Below, piece after piece: positions 46,217-54,499 of a stretch of DNA of 64,000 bases. The translations under genes were made by a program, and so were the position numbers. Source of the stretch: Alteromonas profundi (GTDB taxonomy: Bacteria; Pseudomonadota; Gammaproteobacteria; Enterobacterales; Alteromonadaceae); assembly GCF_010500865.1 (NCBI RefSeq), contig NZ_JAAAWN010000013.1, positions 60,794-124,793 of the forward strand, given 5' to 3'. Position 1 is the stretch's first letter. The number at the start of each line of letters is the position of its first letter. The notes under the pieces are model-generated. The model did not search any database and was not told the origin of the DNA. It saw nothing but the letters and a program-made list of their open reading frames with translations.

Positions 46217-46565
46217 ATTTTCTATTGGCCTTTTTATTGGCCTTTTATCATTTTTCTCTCCTCGTGCGTTTGCACTAACTGAAGTCGTGATAGAAATTAA
46301 AGATCATCTTTTTTACCCGCAGAATGTAGTGGTTCCAGCGGGGAAAAAGGTACGTCTTACTTTCATCAATTTCGACGATAGCCCCGAGGAAATAGACAGT
46401 TTTTCCCTTAACAGAGAAAAAGTGATTTTTGCCAAAAGCAAAGGCAGTATTTACATTGGACCGCTGACACAAGGTGAATATCCTTTCTTTGGAGAATTCC
46501 ACCCTAACAGTGCAGTGGGCAAAGTAGTCGTAAAGGAACAAGAGGAGAAGCCTGATGCTCATTAA
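46194..46565 (+). CDS. Periplasmic cupredoxin-domain protein (EfeO/P19-associated type)
   Basis: A 123-residue secreted protein whose start (46194 or 46200) overlaps the kinase stop. The signal peptide ends in FALTEVV. The cupredoxin fold reads EVVIEIKDHLFYPQNVVVPA, GKKVRLTFINFDDSPEEIDS, and GPLTQGEYPFFGEFHPNSAV. It matches the cupredoxin that accompanies Fe(II)/Fe(III) uptake proteins. A classic type-1 Cys-His-Met copper site is not visible, since there is no cysteine in the C-terminal loop. It overlaps the next gene by 11 bases. Confidence 0.8.
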   Translation: MKMNSYFKFSIGLFIGLLSFFSPRAFALTEVVIEIKDHLFYPQNVVVPAGKKVRLTFINFDDSPEEIDSFSLNREKVIFAKSKGSIYIGPLTQGEYPFFGEFHPNSAVGKVVVKEQEEKPDAH

Positions 46566-47319
46566 TACGGTCGTACTCTTCTTAAGAGACACATTACCTA
46601 TTTTTCTATTGCTCAGTGTACTTCTTGCATTACCTGGCGTTTCACGATTGTCGCTAGTATGGCGAATAGCCTCACTGTTAGTGACCGCAGCAATGACATA
46701 TTCTTATCTAGGCGTTATCTCTCAACTGGCAGAGGGCGCTGGCTTTGAGTTATTAAAATCGTTACTCCTAGTGAGTGCCTGGATAGGTATTTGTGTGCTA
46801 GTCATTTGTCCCTTTTCAAAACGTAACTTCATCAGAATGGGTATTACGTTGCTTGTGCTGGGTATTGGGTTACCTAACAGTTTGCATTTTATGGTGTACT
46901 TTGTGTCAGGGCTTACGCATAACAGTGATAGTACGTTGCTTTTTCTTGGTACTACAATTGGGCTGGGGATCAGTATCAGCATCGCTATTTTGCTCAATAT
47001 CGCACTAACGCACTTTGTAAGCCACAAAGCGACGTTTTGTTTCACGACTCTTTTTGTCGCCGCGCAAGTTGCAAACATCGCGCTTCTTTTGGAACAAATA
47101 GATATATTTCCTGCCCCACAACAAGTTTGGGATAGTAGTCATATCGTTAGTGACAACAGCGAGTATGGGCATTTATTGAACGCATTAATTGGCTACGAAG
47201 CCACTCCATCAATGAGTTACATGATGTTATTTATATTTACTTTGGTTGTGCCCAATACTATTGCTGCGACAAGGAAGCGCATACCTGCGCTGTGGCAACA
47301 AGTGGAGGTTACACAATGA
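46555..47319 (+). CDS. FTR1-family-like iron permease with degenerate RExxE motif
   Basis: A 254-residue inner-membrane protein with about seven helices. The late segment QVWDSSHIVSDNSEYGHLLN followed by ALIGYEATPS is the FTR1 signature region. However, the first-helix iron-binding motif RExxE is here RDTLP (residues 11-15), and no second RExxE is seen in helix 4. Transport of Fe(III) by the known mechanism is therefore unlikely; the protein may carry another ion or act as a sensor. It overlaps the cupredoxin by 11 bases and the outer-membrane gene by 4. Confidence 0.75.
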   Translation: MLINTVVLFLRDTLPIFLLLSVLLALPGVSRLSLVWRIASLLVTAAMTYSYLGVISQLAEGAGFELLKSLLLVSAWIGICVLVICPFSKRNFIRMGITLLVLGIGLPNSLHFMVYFVSGLTHNSDSTLLFLGTTIGLGISISIAILLNIALTHFVSHKATFCFTTLFVAAQVANIALLLEQIDIFPAPQQVWDSSHIVSDNSEYGHLLNALIGYEATPSMSYMMLFIFTLVVPNTIAATRKRIPALWQQVEVTQ

Positions 47320-48011
47320 AGCGCACTATCTTATTATTAGTTGTCCTTCTTGCCGCATTTTCTGTGAGCGCTGACAATTTTACCGTAGACAGAGTCTATC
47401 ACCCTTATGTATTGCCTTTTGAACGCGAATTCGAGTGGCGATTAACTTCACGCCAAAATGATAACGGCAATGTATTGATGCAACGCTACTCGTTTGGACA
47501 CGCCCTTTCTGAGTTTGTAATCCTGGAGGCTTACCTTGTGGGAGCTCGCGATGAAAACCGAGATTTTGGGATAGAATCTTATGAACTTGAGCTTCGTTGG
47601 ATGGTCACTGAACAAGGAAAGTATTGGGCTGATTGGGGAGCCTTATTTGAATTAGAAAAGCAACACAATACGGATGACTGGGCAGCTAAGGCCGGCATTC
47701 TGAATGAAAAAGAGTTTGGTCAGTTTAGTCTAACTACTAACGCAAGCCTAGTATATGAATGGGGTGAAACCATTGCCAATGAGTGGGAGAGCGAATTCAA
47801 AGCAAAATTTCGCTATCGCTGGCTCCCAGAGGTTCAACCCGGTATTGAGATATATGTAGGAGAGGACTATGTGGGCGCTGGTCCGGTTTTTATGGGAATT
47901 AAACGCTACGACAGGCAAAAGCAATTAAAATGGGAGCTTGGCTTTATTGCAGGGCTCAATGGTGACAGTAAAGATCACACATTGCGTATGTCACTGGAAT
48001 ACGAATTTTAA
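47316..48011 (+). CDS. Outer-membrane beta-barrel-like protein of the metal operon
   Basis: A 231-residue secreted protein. I use the ATG at 47316 (MKRTILLLVVLLAAFSVSAD), which overlaps the permease stop as ATGA. The signal peptide is followed by alternating hydrophobic strands with many aromatic residues (FEWRLTSRQNDNGNVLMQRY, FVILEAYLVGARDENRDFGI) and the C-terminal phenylalanine in TLRMSLEYEF, the usual outer-membrane insertion signal. It probably forms a small barrel (10-12 strands). Last gene of the five-gene operon. Confidence 0.65.
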   Translation: MKRTILLLVVLLAAFSVSADNFTVDRVYHPYVLPFEREFEWRLTSRQNDNGNVLMQRYSFGHALSEFVILEAYLVGARDENRDFGIESYELELRWMVTEQGKYWADWGALFELEKQHNTDDWAAKAGILNEKEFGQFSLTTNASLVYEWGETIANEWESEFKAKFRYRWLPEVQPGIEIYVGEDYVGAGPVFMGIKRYDRQKQLKWELGFIAGLNGDSKDHTLRMSLEYEF

Positions 48012-48030
48012 TGCTCAGACGTATTATAGG

Positions 48031-48047
48031 CTTAAGCTTTTCTTAAG
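48031..48047 (+). promoter_or_regulatory. PmrA-box-like direct repeat B (in front of the decayed cassette)
   Basis: CTTAAG-CTTTT-CTTAAG, an exact two-hexamer repeat with an 11-base period, 20 bases past the outer-membrane gene stop. It lies just upstream of the glycosyltransferase remnant, so it is a fossil promoter of that cassette. Confidence 0.7.
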
Positions 48048-48080
48048 GTTTTTACTTTCATACACACGCCATATGCATCG

Positions 48081-48766
48081 ATAGACGTTGGTGTAGCTCT
48101 GTCTGCAAAAAATCTTCCTTCATTGCTATGGGAGATTATTCATTCAGTAACTCCTGAACAAACTGAAGTCATCGTAGGCGATGACGGTAGTGATTACAAT
48201 ACATCTACATTACTGGCCACTTTGGCAGGATCATTCCCTTTACTTTAAGGGGGAGTGGACATCTCCAGTTGCAGAAAGAGCACTTCTGGTAATCGCTGCT
48301 CACGGAAAATGGATTGTTACGTTAGACGCTGATGGTTAAAACGATCCTGTGGATATCCCAAAATTAATAGAAACAGCTAAACAAGTAAATAGTCCCCACT
48401 TTTGCGTCATTGGTTATCGACAAAAAAGAAAAGATACAAGATGAAACGTGTGCAATCTAAAGTAGTGAATTGCATTCGTCAGAATGTTTTAGGTGATGCT
48501 AACCTGATACGGGCTGTGGGTTAAAGCTGCTTCCACGACGTACCTTTCTATTGCTTCCATATTTTGATCAATTGCATCTATGCCTTCACAAAGCGGCTAG
48601 CATAATATGAAAAATCTCATCGGAAGATTGGTGCTAATTCAGGGGAAAAGTCACTGTGAATCATCTAGCTCGCCATGAAGTCAATCAAATTACAATGCTT
48701 GGAATAGAGATTGGGCTGGTATTGTAGATATGCTCGGCGCCAGGTGGTTGATGTAGTGTAAATAAA
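48081..48766 (+). pseudogene. Decayed ArnC-like glycosyltransferase (paralogue of the gene at 55789)
   Basis: Translation in shifting frames gives pieces that align by eye to the intact enzyme: TEVIVGDDGSDYNTSTLL, TLDADG-stop-NDPVDIPKLI (stop codon TAA where the intact gene has CAA for Gln), SPHFCVIGYRQKRKDT (intact: SHFCIAGHRKNRKDT) and AGIVDMLGARWLM. There are several frameshifts and at least three stops, so no product is made. Confidence 0.85.
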
Positions 48767-48949
48767 CTCGGTTCCATCAACGTGATATTCACGCATAAAA
48801 AGTGAGTATTTTCCTCTTATGCGTACTGTCAGTTTCCTGATGAGGCAGTGGTTAGTTACCTATCAGTTCAAGTATCCAGTGACATTCTTGAGCACATAGC
48901 ACTGATCCAAACTGGTTAATATCTTACATAGCGAAACTCAGCACGGAAG

Positions 48950-49474
48950 AAGTATTCTTGGTTTTGAGTGCCTTTGTGGTATTAATGACACTGGGTATTC
49001 CCCGGCAAGCTGTTAGCTTTTTTGAGGGCGTGGCTTTGGCCCATCTGAGGGTAGTATTATAGCGCTACTACTTACCTGTATGTCCGCAAGTGCAGCCTAT
49101 CTATTGGTACGCGGTTCTTTTAGAAAGCTCATAGCCAAAGCCATTAAATCAGAAGTTTATGAAAACCGTTTTTTACAATTGCGCGTGTACTCCTGAAAAG
49201 CAGCTTTCGAACAATACTTATGGTTCGACTGTTCCCAATAGGCGCCAATGTTGTGACCAATACTATAGGTGGCGCGTTTCTAGTACTTTTAATTCCTTTC
49301 ATTATAGCAAGTGGGTTAGGCTTTATTCCGCAAACCTTACTTTTCTCAATGCTAGGAGGTGGCTCTCGTTATATTAATGCCGTAGAAAAACCTATCCATA
49401 TAGCAGGCCTAGTAATTAGCGTTTTGCTAATACTTTCAATGTTGCGCTTTACTCACAAGGACCATGCGCAGTGA
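48950..49474 (+). pseudogene. Decayed TVP38/VTT-domain membrane protein (paralogue of the gene at 56524)
   Basis: Pieces include VLMTLGIPRQAVSFF (intact: FLLSIGLPRQLVAFM), ALLLTCMSASAAYLLVRGSF, MVRLFPIGANVVTNTIGGAF (intact: IIRLLPVGNNLLTNIFAG) and ASGLGFIPQTLLFSMLGGG. Frameshifts separate them. The 3' third (49220-49474) is still one open frame but lacks the first two-thirds of the domain. Confidence 0.85.
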
Positions 49475-49635
49475 CAAATATATTTCGTCACGAGCGTAAG
49501 ATTTTCGTACTTTTTGTTGTTGCAGCCATCATTATTTTCAGTGGTTTAGGCGTTCTCGATGCCTGGCCGCCCGACGAACCACGTTTTACGTTAGTTACCA
49601 AAAAAAGTGACCCACTTAAGCTACTCTTAAGGTAG
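49471..49635 (+). pseudogene. Truncated ArnT-like glycosyltransferase, N-terminal remnant
   Basis: Starts GTG at 49471, overlapping the previous stop, and reads FVVAAIIIFSGLGVLDAWPP then DEPRFTLVTK. The intact enzyme has LIFIGLGLRDPWPADEPRFA at the same place. Homology stops near 49600 and the frame runs into box C and a TAG at 49633. More than 500 codons are missing, consistent with one deletion that joined the remnant to the promoter of the next operon. Confidence 0.85.
49615..49631 (+). promoter_or_regulatory. PmrA-box-like direct repeat C (thermostable-hemolysin operon)
   Basis: CTTAAG-CTACT-CTTAAG with an 11-base period. TAATAC (49641-49646), a possible -10, begins 9 bases after the second half-site, and the ATG is at 49678. 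Geometry is nearly the same as at boxes A, D and E. Confidence 0.75.
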
Positions 49636-49677
49636 CGCGGTAATACTCATACTATCGAAGAACACAAGAGTGTACGT

Positions 49678-50430
49678 ATGAGCCTTACTTTATCGGTAGC
49701 ACCAACCCCCCTCGACGATGGGGAGGCATTTCAGCACAGAAGACAGCGCAGATCACTTGCTTTTGTTGCTGCAAATCTTACTTACCCAGCAAGGCAACAA
49801 ATTGAAACCTTTATCGCTAATGGCTTCGCTACTCGCTATAACGCGCATATCACTTCATTCATGCCTATGTTGTTTGCACTTGAATTTAACGGAGTAAAGG
49901 CTGCCGCCGGTGCGAGATGTAGTGCTACTGACAGCACCAACCACGCACTTTTCATCGAGCAGTACTTAGATAGCACTATTGAGGGGGAATTATTACGTCA
50001 TGGAATTAGCACGCAAAGACACGAAATTGTAGAAGTAGGTAACTTATTTAGTTGTTCACCGCGATATACGCTACCACTTTTACTGTCACTGTGCTTTTTA
50101 TTCTCTCAGCTTGGTAAAAAGCACGTTGTGTTTAGTGCGACGACCCAAGTAAAAAAACTTCTTCAAAATTCAGGTGTTTCGCTTATTTTCTTGGCGCCAG
50201 CTAATGCAAAAAAACTGGTATCCAGTCACGATGATTGGGGTACGTATTACGATACAGCACCACAAGTAATAGCCCTGGCCCTCAAAGAAGTTACCCATCA
50301 GGTAATGAACAGTGTACTTCTTCGTCAATACTATCAACAGGCAATTGGACTCATCACTGGTTCAAATTTCGAACAACAACTAAACGATGCCTTAGTTTGC
50401 TACCCAAAAGGAGCCTCGCATGTTGCTTGA
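49678..50430 (+). CDS. Thermostable-hemolysin family protein (T_hemolysin, acyltransferase-like)
   Basis: A 250-residue cytoplasmic protein. FIANGFATRYNAHITSFMPM then LFALEFNGVKAAAGARCSAT is the core of the family named after the Vibrio delta-thermostable hemolysin. As I recall, the fold is related to GNAT or autoinducer-synthase acyltransferases, so an enzyme is more likely than a pore-forming toxin. No signal peptide is present. It is the first gene of a five-gene operon with an AMP-ligase, overlapping it by 11 bases, and carries box C in its promoter. Confidence 0.8.
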   Translation: MSLTLSVAPTPLDDGEAFQHRRQRRSLAFVAANLTYPARQQIETFIANGFATRYNAHITSFMPMLFALEFNGVKAAAGARCSATDSTNHALFIEQYLDSTIEGELLRHGISTQRHEIVEVGNLFSCSPRYTLPLLLSLCFLFSQLGKKHVVFSATTQVKKLLQNSGVSLIFLAPANAKKLVSSHDDWGTYYDTAPQVIALALKEVTHQVMNSVLLRQYYQQAIGLITGSNFEQQLNDALVCYPKGASHVA

Positions 50431-51925
50431 GCACTACTTAAACGGTGACGACTCAGCTATTGCGCTGAAGTACAAAGATAAATCGTTGACGTATTTGGCA
50501 CTTAAAGAGGCAGTTACTCACCTTGCCAATTGGATCACAAACAACAATGTGAGTCGCATTGCTATCGCCTTTGACAATAGTTTTGCGTGGGTGGTAGCTG
50601 ACCTTGCATGCCAAGAAGCACAAGTTTGCTGCGTACCTATTCCACTGTTTTTCAGTGAGACACAGCAGCGACATGTTATCGAAGAGAGTCAGTGTGAATG
50701 CCTACTCACGACCGAAGTCTTAAGCTTCTTTCCTTCTTCTAAGAAAGAAGTCTTGAGTGATAGCTTAAACATTACTGGATATATGCTAACTCCGCTCGCA
50801 GCATCGGTGAGTATGCCTACAGGCACTAACAAGATTACTTTTACGTCAGGGTCGACAGGCACGCCAAAAGGTGTATGCCTTTCTAACGAATCTCAGTGGC
50901 AAGTTGCAAGGTCTATTGATAGTGCTTTTCAACAGGACGAAGTCAATCATTTGTGCATACTGCCTCTTTCTACATTGCTTGAAAATATAGCGGGTATTTA
51001 TGCGCCACTACTTCATGGCGGTACTGTACAGCTTGCATCCGCAAGTGCGAGAGGTTTTGAAGGTAGTCGACTTGTAAACCCGCAAACATTACTAAAACTA
51101 ATAAACGATGTGCAGCCAACGTCAATTATCTTAGTACCGGATTTACTCATGGTGCTTCTCCAAGCATGTTCAAAAGGCTGGCTGCCACCGACGTCGTTAT
51201 CGTTTATAGCAGTTGGCGGCGCTCATGTTTCACCTTTCTTATTGACTGAAGCTCGAACCAGAGGCTTACCCGTTTATGAAGGCTATGGCCTGTCAGAGGC
51301 TGTTTCGGTCTCTACACTCAATACACCAAACTGCAATGTGCTTGGTTCTGCAGGCAAAGCGCTTGGTCACAATACACTTCATATAGACAAAGGCGAAGTT
51401 GTCGTGACGGGTAATCATTTTTTAGGATATTTGAATCAACCAGAAAGTTTTTATCCATCCGAGGTGAGAACTGGGGACCTAGGCGTTATTAACGATGGCG
51501 TTTTAACGTTAAGTGGCCGTAAGAAAAATATTATGGTTAACAGCGCAGGTAGAAACGTGTCACCGGAATGGATCGAATCTTTACTGATGGGGAGTGGATT
51601 ATTGCGTCAGGCGCTCGTCTTCTGTGAAGCTCGCCCCCACAGTGTTGCTTTGATAGTTCCTTTATCACCTCAGATCTCAATGGACAGAATTAGAAAAGCC
51701 GTTGAACTGATTAATCAACAATTACCCGACTATGCACAAATAGAAAACTTTGATGTCGTTGCGCCGTTTACACCAGAAAATGGGTTGTTAACTCAAACAG
51801 GTAAGGTCAAACGGGACGATGTAATCACTCATTACAGCTGTACTTTAGCCGCACTGTATTCAACCTCTTACTTTATCTCGCACGCTGAAAACAGTGTGTA
51901 TAAAAACATTATCTCTGGAGAGTAA
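50420..51925 (+). CDS. AMP-dependent acyl-CoA/acid ligase
   Basis: A 501-residue member of the ANL superfamily, which activates a carboxylic acid as acyl-AMP and passes it to CoA or another thiol. Motifs: ITFTSGSTGTPKGVCLS (about 140-156), YEGYGLSEAVSVST (about 285-300), RTGDLGVINDG (about 350), GRKKNIMVNSAGRNVSPEWI (about 367-386) and the C-terminal lysine in TQTGKVKRDDV. The FadD-like layout suggests a fatty-acid-type substrate. No carrier protein lies nearby. Confidence 0.88.
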   Translation: MLLEHYLNGDDSAIALKYKDKSLTYLALKEAVTHLANWITNNNVSRIAIAFDNSFAWVVADLACQEAQVCCVPIPLFFSETQQRHVIEESQCECLLTTEVLSFFPSSKKEVLSDSLNITGYMLTPLAASVSMPTGTNKITFTSGSTGTPKGVCLSNESQWQVARSIDSAFQQDEVNHLCILPLSTLLENIAGIYAPLLHGGTVQLASASARGFEGSRLVNPQTLLKLINDVQPTSIILVPDLLMVLLQACSKGWLPPTSLSFIAVGGAHVSPFLLTEARTRGLPVYEGYGLSEAVSVSTLNTPNCNVLGSAGKALGHNTLHIDKGEVVVTGNHFLGYLNQPESFYPSEVRTGDLGVINDGVLTLSGRKKNIMVNSAGRNVSPEWIESLLMGSGLLRQALVFCEARPHSVALIVPLSPQISMDRIRKAVELINQQLPDYAQIENFDVVAPFTPENGLLTQTGKVKRDDVITHYSCTLAALYSTSYFISHAENSVYKNIISGE

Positions 51926-51928
51926 ATA

Positions 51929-52609
51929 GTGTCATTTTATCAACAACTTCAAGAAAGTACCGAGCAAGCTAGAAACACGTTTTTACAAGTGCCAATAATT
52001 CAACGTTGTTTTAACAATGACTTTTCCCTTGATGATTATATAGCGTTCCTTCAACAGGCCTATCACCACGTTAAATTCACCGTCCCGCTTCTTATGGCTA
52101 CTGGCGCGAAATTAACCGAAGAGAAAGAATGGCTTCGCGAAGCAATTGGCGAATATATTGAAGAGGAAATGGGACACCAAGAGTGGATTTTAAACGACTT
52201 AGCAGCATGTGGGGTGGATAAGAACGAAGTTCGCTACGGCCAGCCTGCACCCGCTACTGAACTTATGGTTGCCTATGCGTTTGACGCCATTGCGCGTAAA
52301 AACCCACTTTATTTTTTTGGAATGGTGTTTGTACTGGAAGGCACAAGCATTGCGCTGGCTGATGCTGCGGCAAAGCAAATTAAAGACAAGCTGTCGCTCC
52401 CCAAGTCAGCTTTTAAGTATTTGACTTCACATGGTGCACTGGACCAAGAGCATATAGTGTTCTTTGAGGGGTTAATGAACAAAATAGTCGCCCCTCAAGA
52501 GCAGGCCATGATCATACACAGCGCTAACATGTTTTATCGCTTGTATGGTGATATTTTTCGCGAACTTACACCAGAACATGGTTTACACCCCGTTGCACAA
52601 ACTGCGTAA
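51929..52609 (+). CDS. TenA/haem-oxygenase-fold protein, possible diiron oxidase
   Basis: A 226-residue all-helical protein beginning with GTG at 51929 (GGAG eight bases upstream). It belongs to the TenA-like, iron-containing redox enzyme group. Candidate metal ligands follow the haem-oxygenase-like diiron oxidase pattern: the EEEMGH block with His83, Glu137 in FVLEGTS, then His168, Asp172 and His175 in SHGALDQEH. Members such as UndA act on fatty acids or amino acids. Placed after an acyl ligase, an oxidative step on an acyl substrate is plausible (inference). Confidence 0.75.
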   Translation: MSFYQQLQESTEQARNTFLQVPIIQRCFNNDFSLDDYIAFLQQAYHHVKFTVPLLMATGAKLTEEKEWLREAIGEYIEEEMGHQEWILNDLAACGVDKNEVRYGQPAPATELMVAYAFDAIARKNPLYFFGMVFVLEGTSIALADAAAKQIKDKLSLPKSAFKYLTSHGALDQEHIVFFEGLMNKIVAPQEQAMIIHSANMFYRLYGDIFRELTPEHGLHPVAQTA

Positions 52610-52655
52610 CTTGGTGAACACTGTTTTAGCTAGGGATAACGCAAGGTAAAGTATT

Positions 52656-53501
52656 ATGAATATTCAATGGCAAAATCAAGTAATACTAGTAACAGGTGCC
52701 AGTGGTGGCATTGGACACGCCGTTGCTAAAGCATTTGATGAAAAAGGTGTACACCTCATTCTTACTGGCAGAAATGAAATACGTCTAAAAGAATTACAGC
52801 AGTCGCTTAAACACCACCATACTATTGTAGCTGCAGACATATCGCACCATGAAGGTCGAGTTAAGCTTATTCACGTTTGCGAGCGATTACCGGTGAGTAT
52901 GCTGATTAACAATGCTGGTACAACCCATGTTGGTGAATTTACCAATGCACCGATCGAGTCAGTGGTGACCACTAACCTTTTGTCGCCCATGTTGCTTACT
53001 CAAGCCTTACTTCCCCTTTTGTCACAGCGTCCTCAGGCGCATGTTGTCAATGTGGGATCAGCGCTCGGTAGCATTGGTTTTGCGGCTCACAGTACTTATT
53101 GCGCGACTAAGTTTGGAATTAAAGGTTGGAGTGAAGCCCTGCACCGCGAATATCACAACAGCAACATTCGGTTTCACTATTTGGCGCCTCGAGCGACCTC
53201 AACGAAAATCAATGACGAGAGAGCTGTTGCACTCAATAAAGCGCTGGGTAATCAAGTTGATACTCCAGAAGTTGTTGCACAAGCGCTTATTAAATTAGTA
53301 GAGCAAAACAAAACTCGCTTTAGCATCGGCTTTGCTGAGCGATTCTTTGCCAAATTGAATGCCATTCTTCCCACCATTGTAGATAACGCGTTGGCGAAAA
53401 AGCTACCCATTATTAAACACCACACATTCAGCAAAAGAGAGCAGAGTGCACGCATAGACAACGCGCAAAATACCAACGAATTATCTAGTAAGTTGATTTA
53501 G
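52656..53501 (+). CDS. Short-chain dehydrogenase/reductase
   Basis: A 281-residue classical SDR: cofactor motif TGASGGIG (about 14-21), NNAG (about 87-90) and catalytic YCATK (about 149-153) with the preceding serine in VNVGSALGS. A basic residue after the first strand (TGRNEIR) fits NADP(H). The extended C-terminus (about 240-281) is basic and could touch membrane or a partner. It lies 46 bases after the TenA-like gene in the same operon. Confidence 0.88.
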   Translation: MNIQWQNQVILVTGASGGIGHAVAKAFDEKGVHLILTGRNEIRLKELQQSLKHHHTIVAADISHHEGRVKLIHVCERLPVSMLINNAGTTHVGEFTNAPIESVVTTNLLSPMLLTQALLPLLSQRPQAHVVNVGSALGSIGFAAHSTYCATKFGIKGWSEALHREYHNSNIRFHYLAPRATSTKINDERAVALNKALGNQVDTPEVVAQALIKLVEQNKTRFSIGFAERFFAKLNAILPTIVDNALAKKLPIIKHHTFSKREQSARIDNAQNTNELSSKLI

Positions 53502-53514
53502 TACCGGAGCGATC

Positions 53515-54222
53515 ATGATGAAAAATTTAGCCCTTGTAACCCGAATTACTCTACTTACATTATCTCTGGGCTTTGTAAGTTACACATTTGCCCAAGATAA
53601 CGTAAGACAGTCATTAAACGAAGTATCAACCCCGTCGATGCAGCAAGAGATTCAATCTCCTCTTTCTATACTTCAACACGAATGGGCTCATATCAACTAT
53701 GAGTTGGAGGATAAGCAAAAAGAAAAAGCCTTTGCCACGCTTATGGAAAAAGCGAAGTTTTTTGTTAGTAAAGAACCCAACAACCCTGAATTAGTCATTT
53801 GGCAAGGCATTATTCAATCGAGCATAGCGGGGGCTAAAGGCGGGTTAGGTGCACTCGATTACGCCAAAGCTGCGCGTAAGAGCTTTGAGCAGGCTATGCG
53901 ATTAGACGAAAATGCATTGGCAGGTTCAGCCATGACAAGCCTAGGGGTGCTTTATCATAAACTACCGGGCTGGCCGATAAGCTTTGGCAATGACAAGAAA
54001 GCGGAGAAACTGTTAAAGCATGCCCTTGAAATCAACCCAGATGGTATTGACCCTAACTACTTTTACGCTGAATTTTTATATGACAATGGTAAGTACGACC
54101 AAGCACGAGCGTTTGTCAAAAAAGCGAAACAAGCTCCTGCTAGAGCAGGACGCCCGCTTGCCGATTTAGGAAGAAAGCAAGAAATTTCTCGACTTGAAGA
54201 TAAGTTAGCTCAAAAGAGCTAA
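53515..54222 (+). CDS. Periplasmic TPR-repeat protein
   Basis: A 235-residue secreted protein; the signal peptide MMKNLALVTRITLLTLSLGF ends near TFAQ. TPR-like helical repeats follow: FATLMEKAKFFVSKEPNNPE, LDYAKAARKSFEQAMRLDEN, KAEKLLKHALEINPDGIDPN and YFYAEFLYDNGKYDQARAFV. It probably scaffolds or binds a periplasmic partner. Last gene of the operon, starting 13 bases after the SDR stop. Confidence 0.8.
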   Translation: MMKNLALVTRITLLTLSLGFVSYTFAQDNVRQSLNEVSTPSMQQEIQSPLSILQHEWAHINYELEDKQKEKAFATLMEKAKFFVSKEPNNPELVIWQGIIQSSIAGAKGGLGALDYAKAARKSFEQAMRLDENALAGSAMTSLGVLYHKLPGWPISFGNDKKAEKLLKHALEINPDGIDPNYFYAEFLYDNGKYDQARAFVKKAKQAPARAGRPLADLGRKQEISRLEDKLAQKS

Positions 54223-54240
54223 CATTTTATCGTCTAAAAA

Positions 54241-54275
54241 ACGCTCGCAATTTAAATGTTGCGGGCGTACTTTCT
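54241..54275 (+). terminator. Terminator-like hairpin of the five-gene operon
   Basis: ACGCTCGCAA (54241-54250) pairs with TTGCGGGCGT (54259-54268) with one G-T pair, followed by ACTTTCTC. It lies 19 bases past the last stop. The T-run is weak. Confidence 0.5.
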
Positions 54276-54292
54276 CAGTTCGAAACAAGTTA

Positions 54293-54484
54293 CTAATCGG
54301 TCTCAAAAAGAGAGCTTAAGGTAAAAATGTCCGCTCTACTTACAACAGGACTCCACAAGCAGCCCCTTGCAGCATAAACTTTTATAGATTCTATGTCGTC
54401 CACCTCGATGCCTAAAGAGCGGACAGCGCTCTCTAACTTCTTATGGCGGGGCAATAGTTGGACAAACCGAAGGTTTTTGTCTTC
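54293..54484 (-). pseudogene. C-terminal fragment of a tyrosine recombinase
   Basis: The minus-strand frame reads KNLRFVQLLPRHKKLESAVR then SLGIEVDD and ends at the TAG at 54293. This matches the family end 'KNLRAVQLLLGHTKLESTVRYLGIEVDDAL' of small phage-type integrases, with the catalytic GHT changed to PRH and the tyrosine position changed to Ser. Only the last 60 codons remain, so it is a dead relic of an earlier mobile element. Confidence 0.75.
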
Positions 54485-54499
54485 TTATAGATAAGATAA

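Noticed and set aside
49220..49474. 84-codon frame as an independent small membrane protein
   Set aside because: It is the 3' part of a frameshifted VTT gene whose upstream pieces are visible from 48950.
49678..50430. Classification as a secreted pore-forming hemolysin
   Set aside because: There is no signal peptide, and the gene is coupled to metabolic enzymes; the family name is historical.
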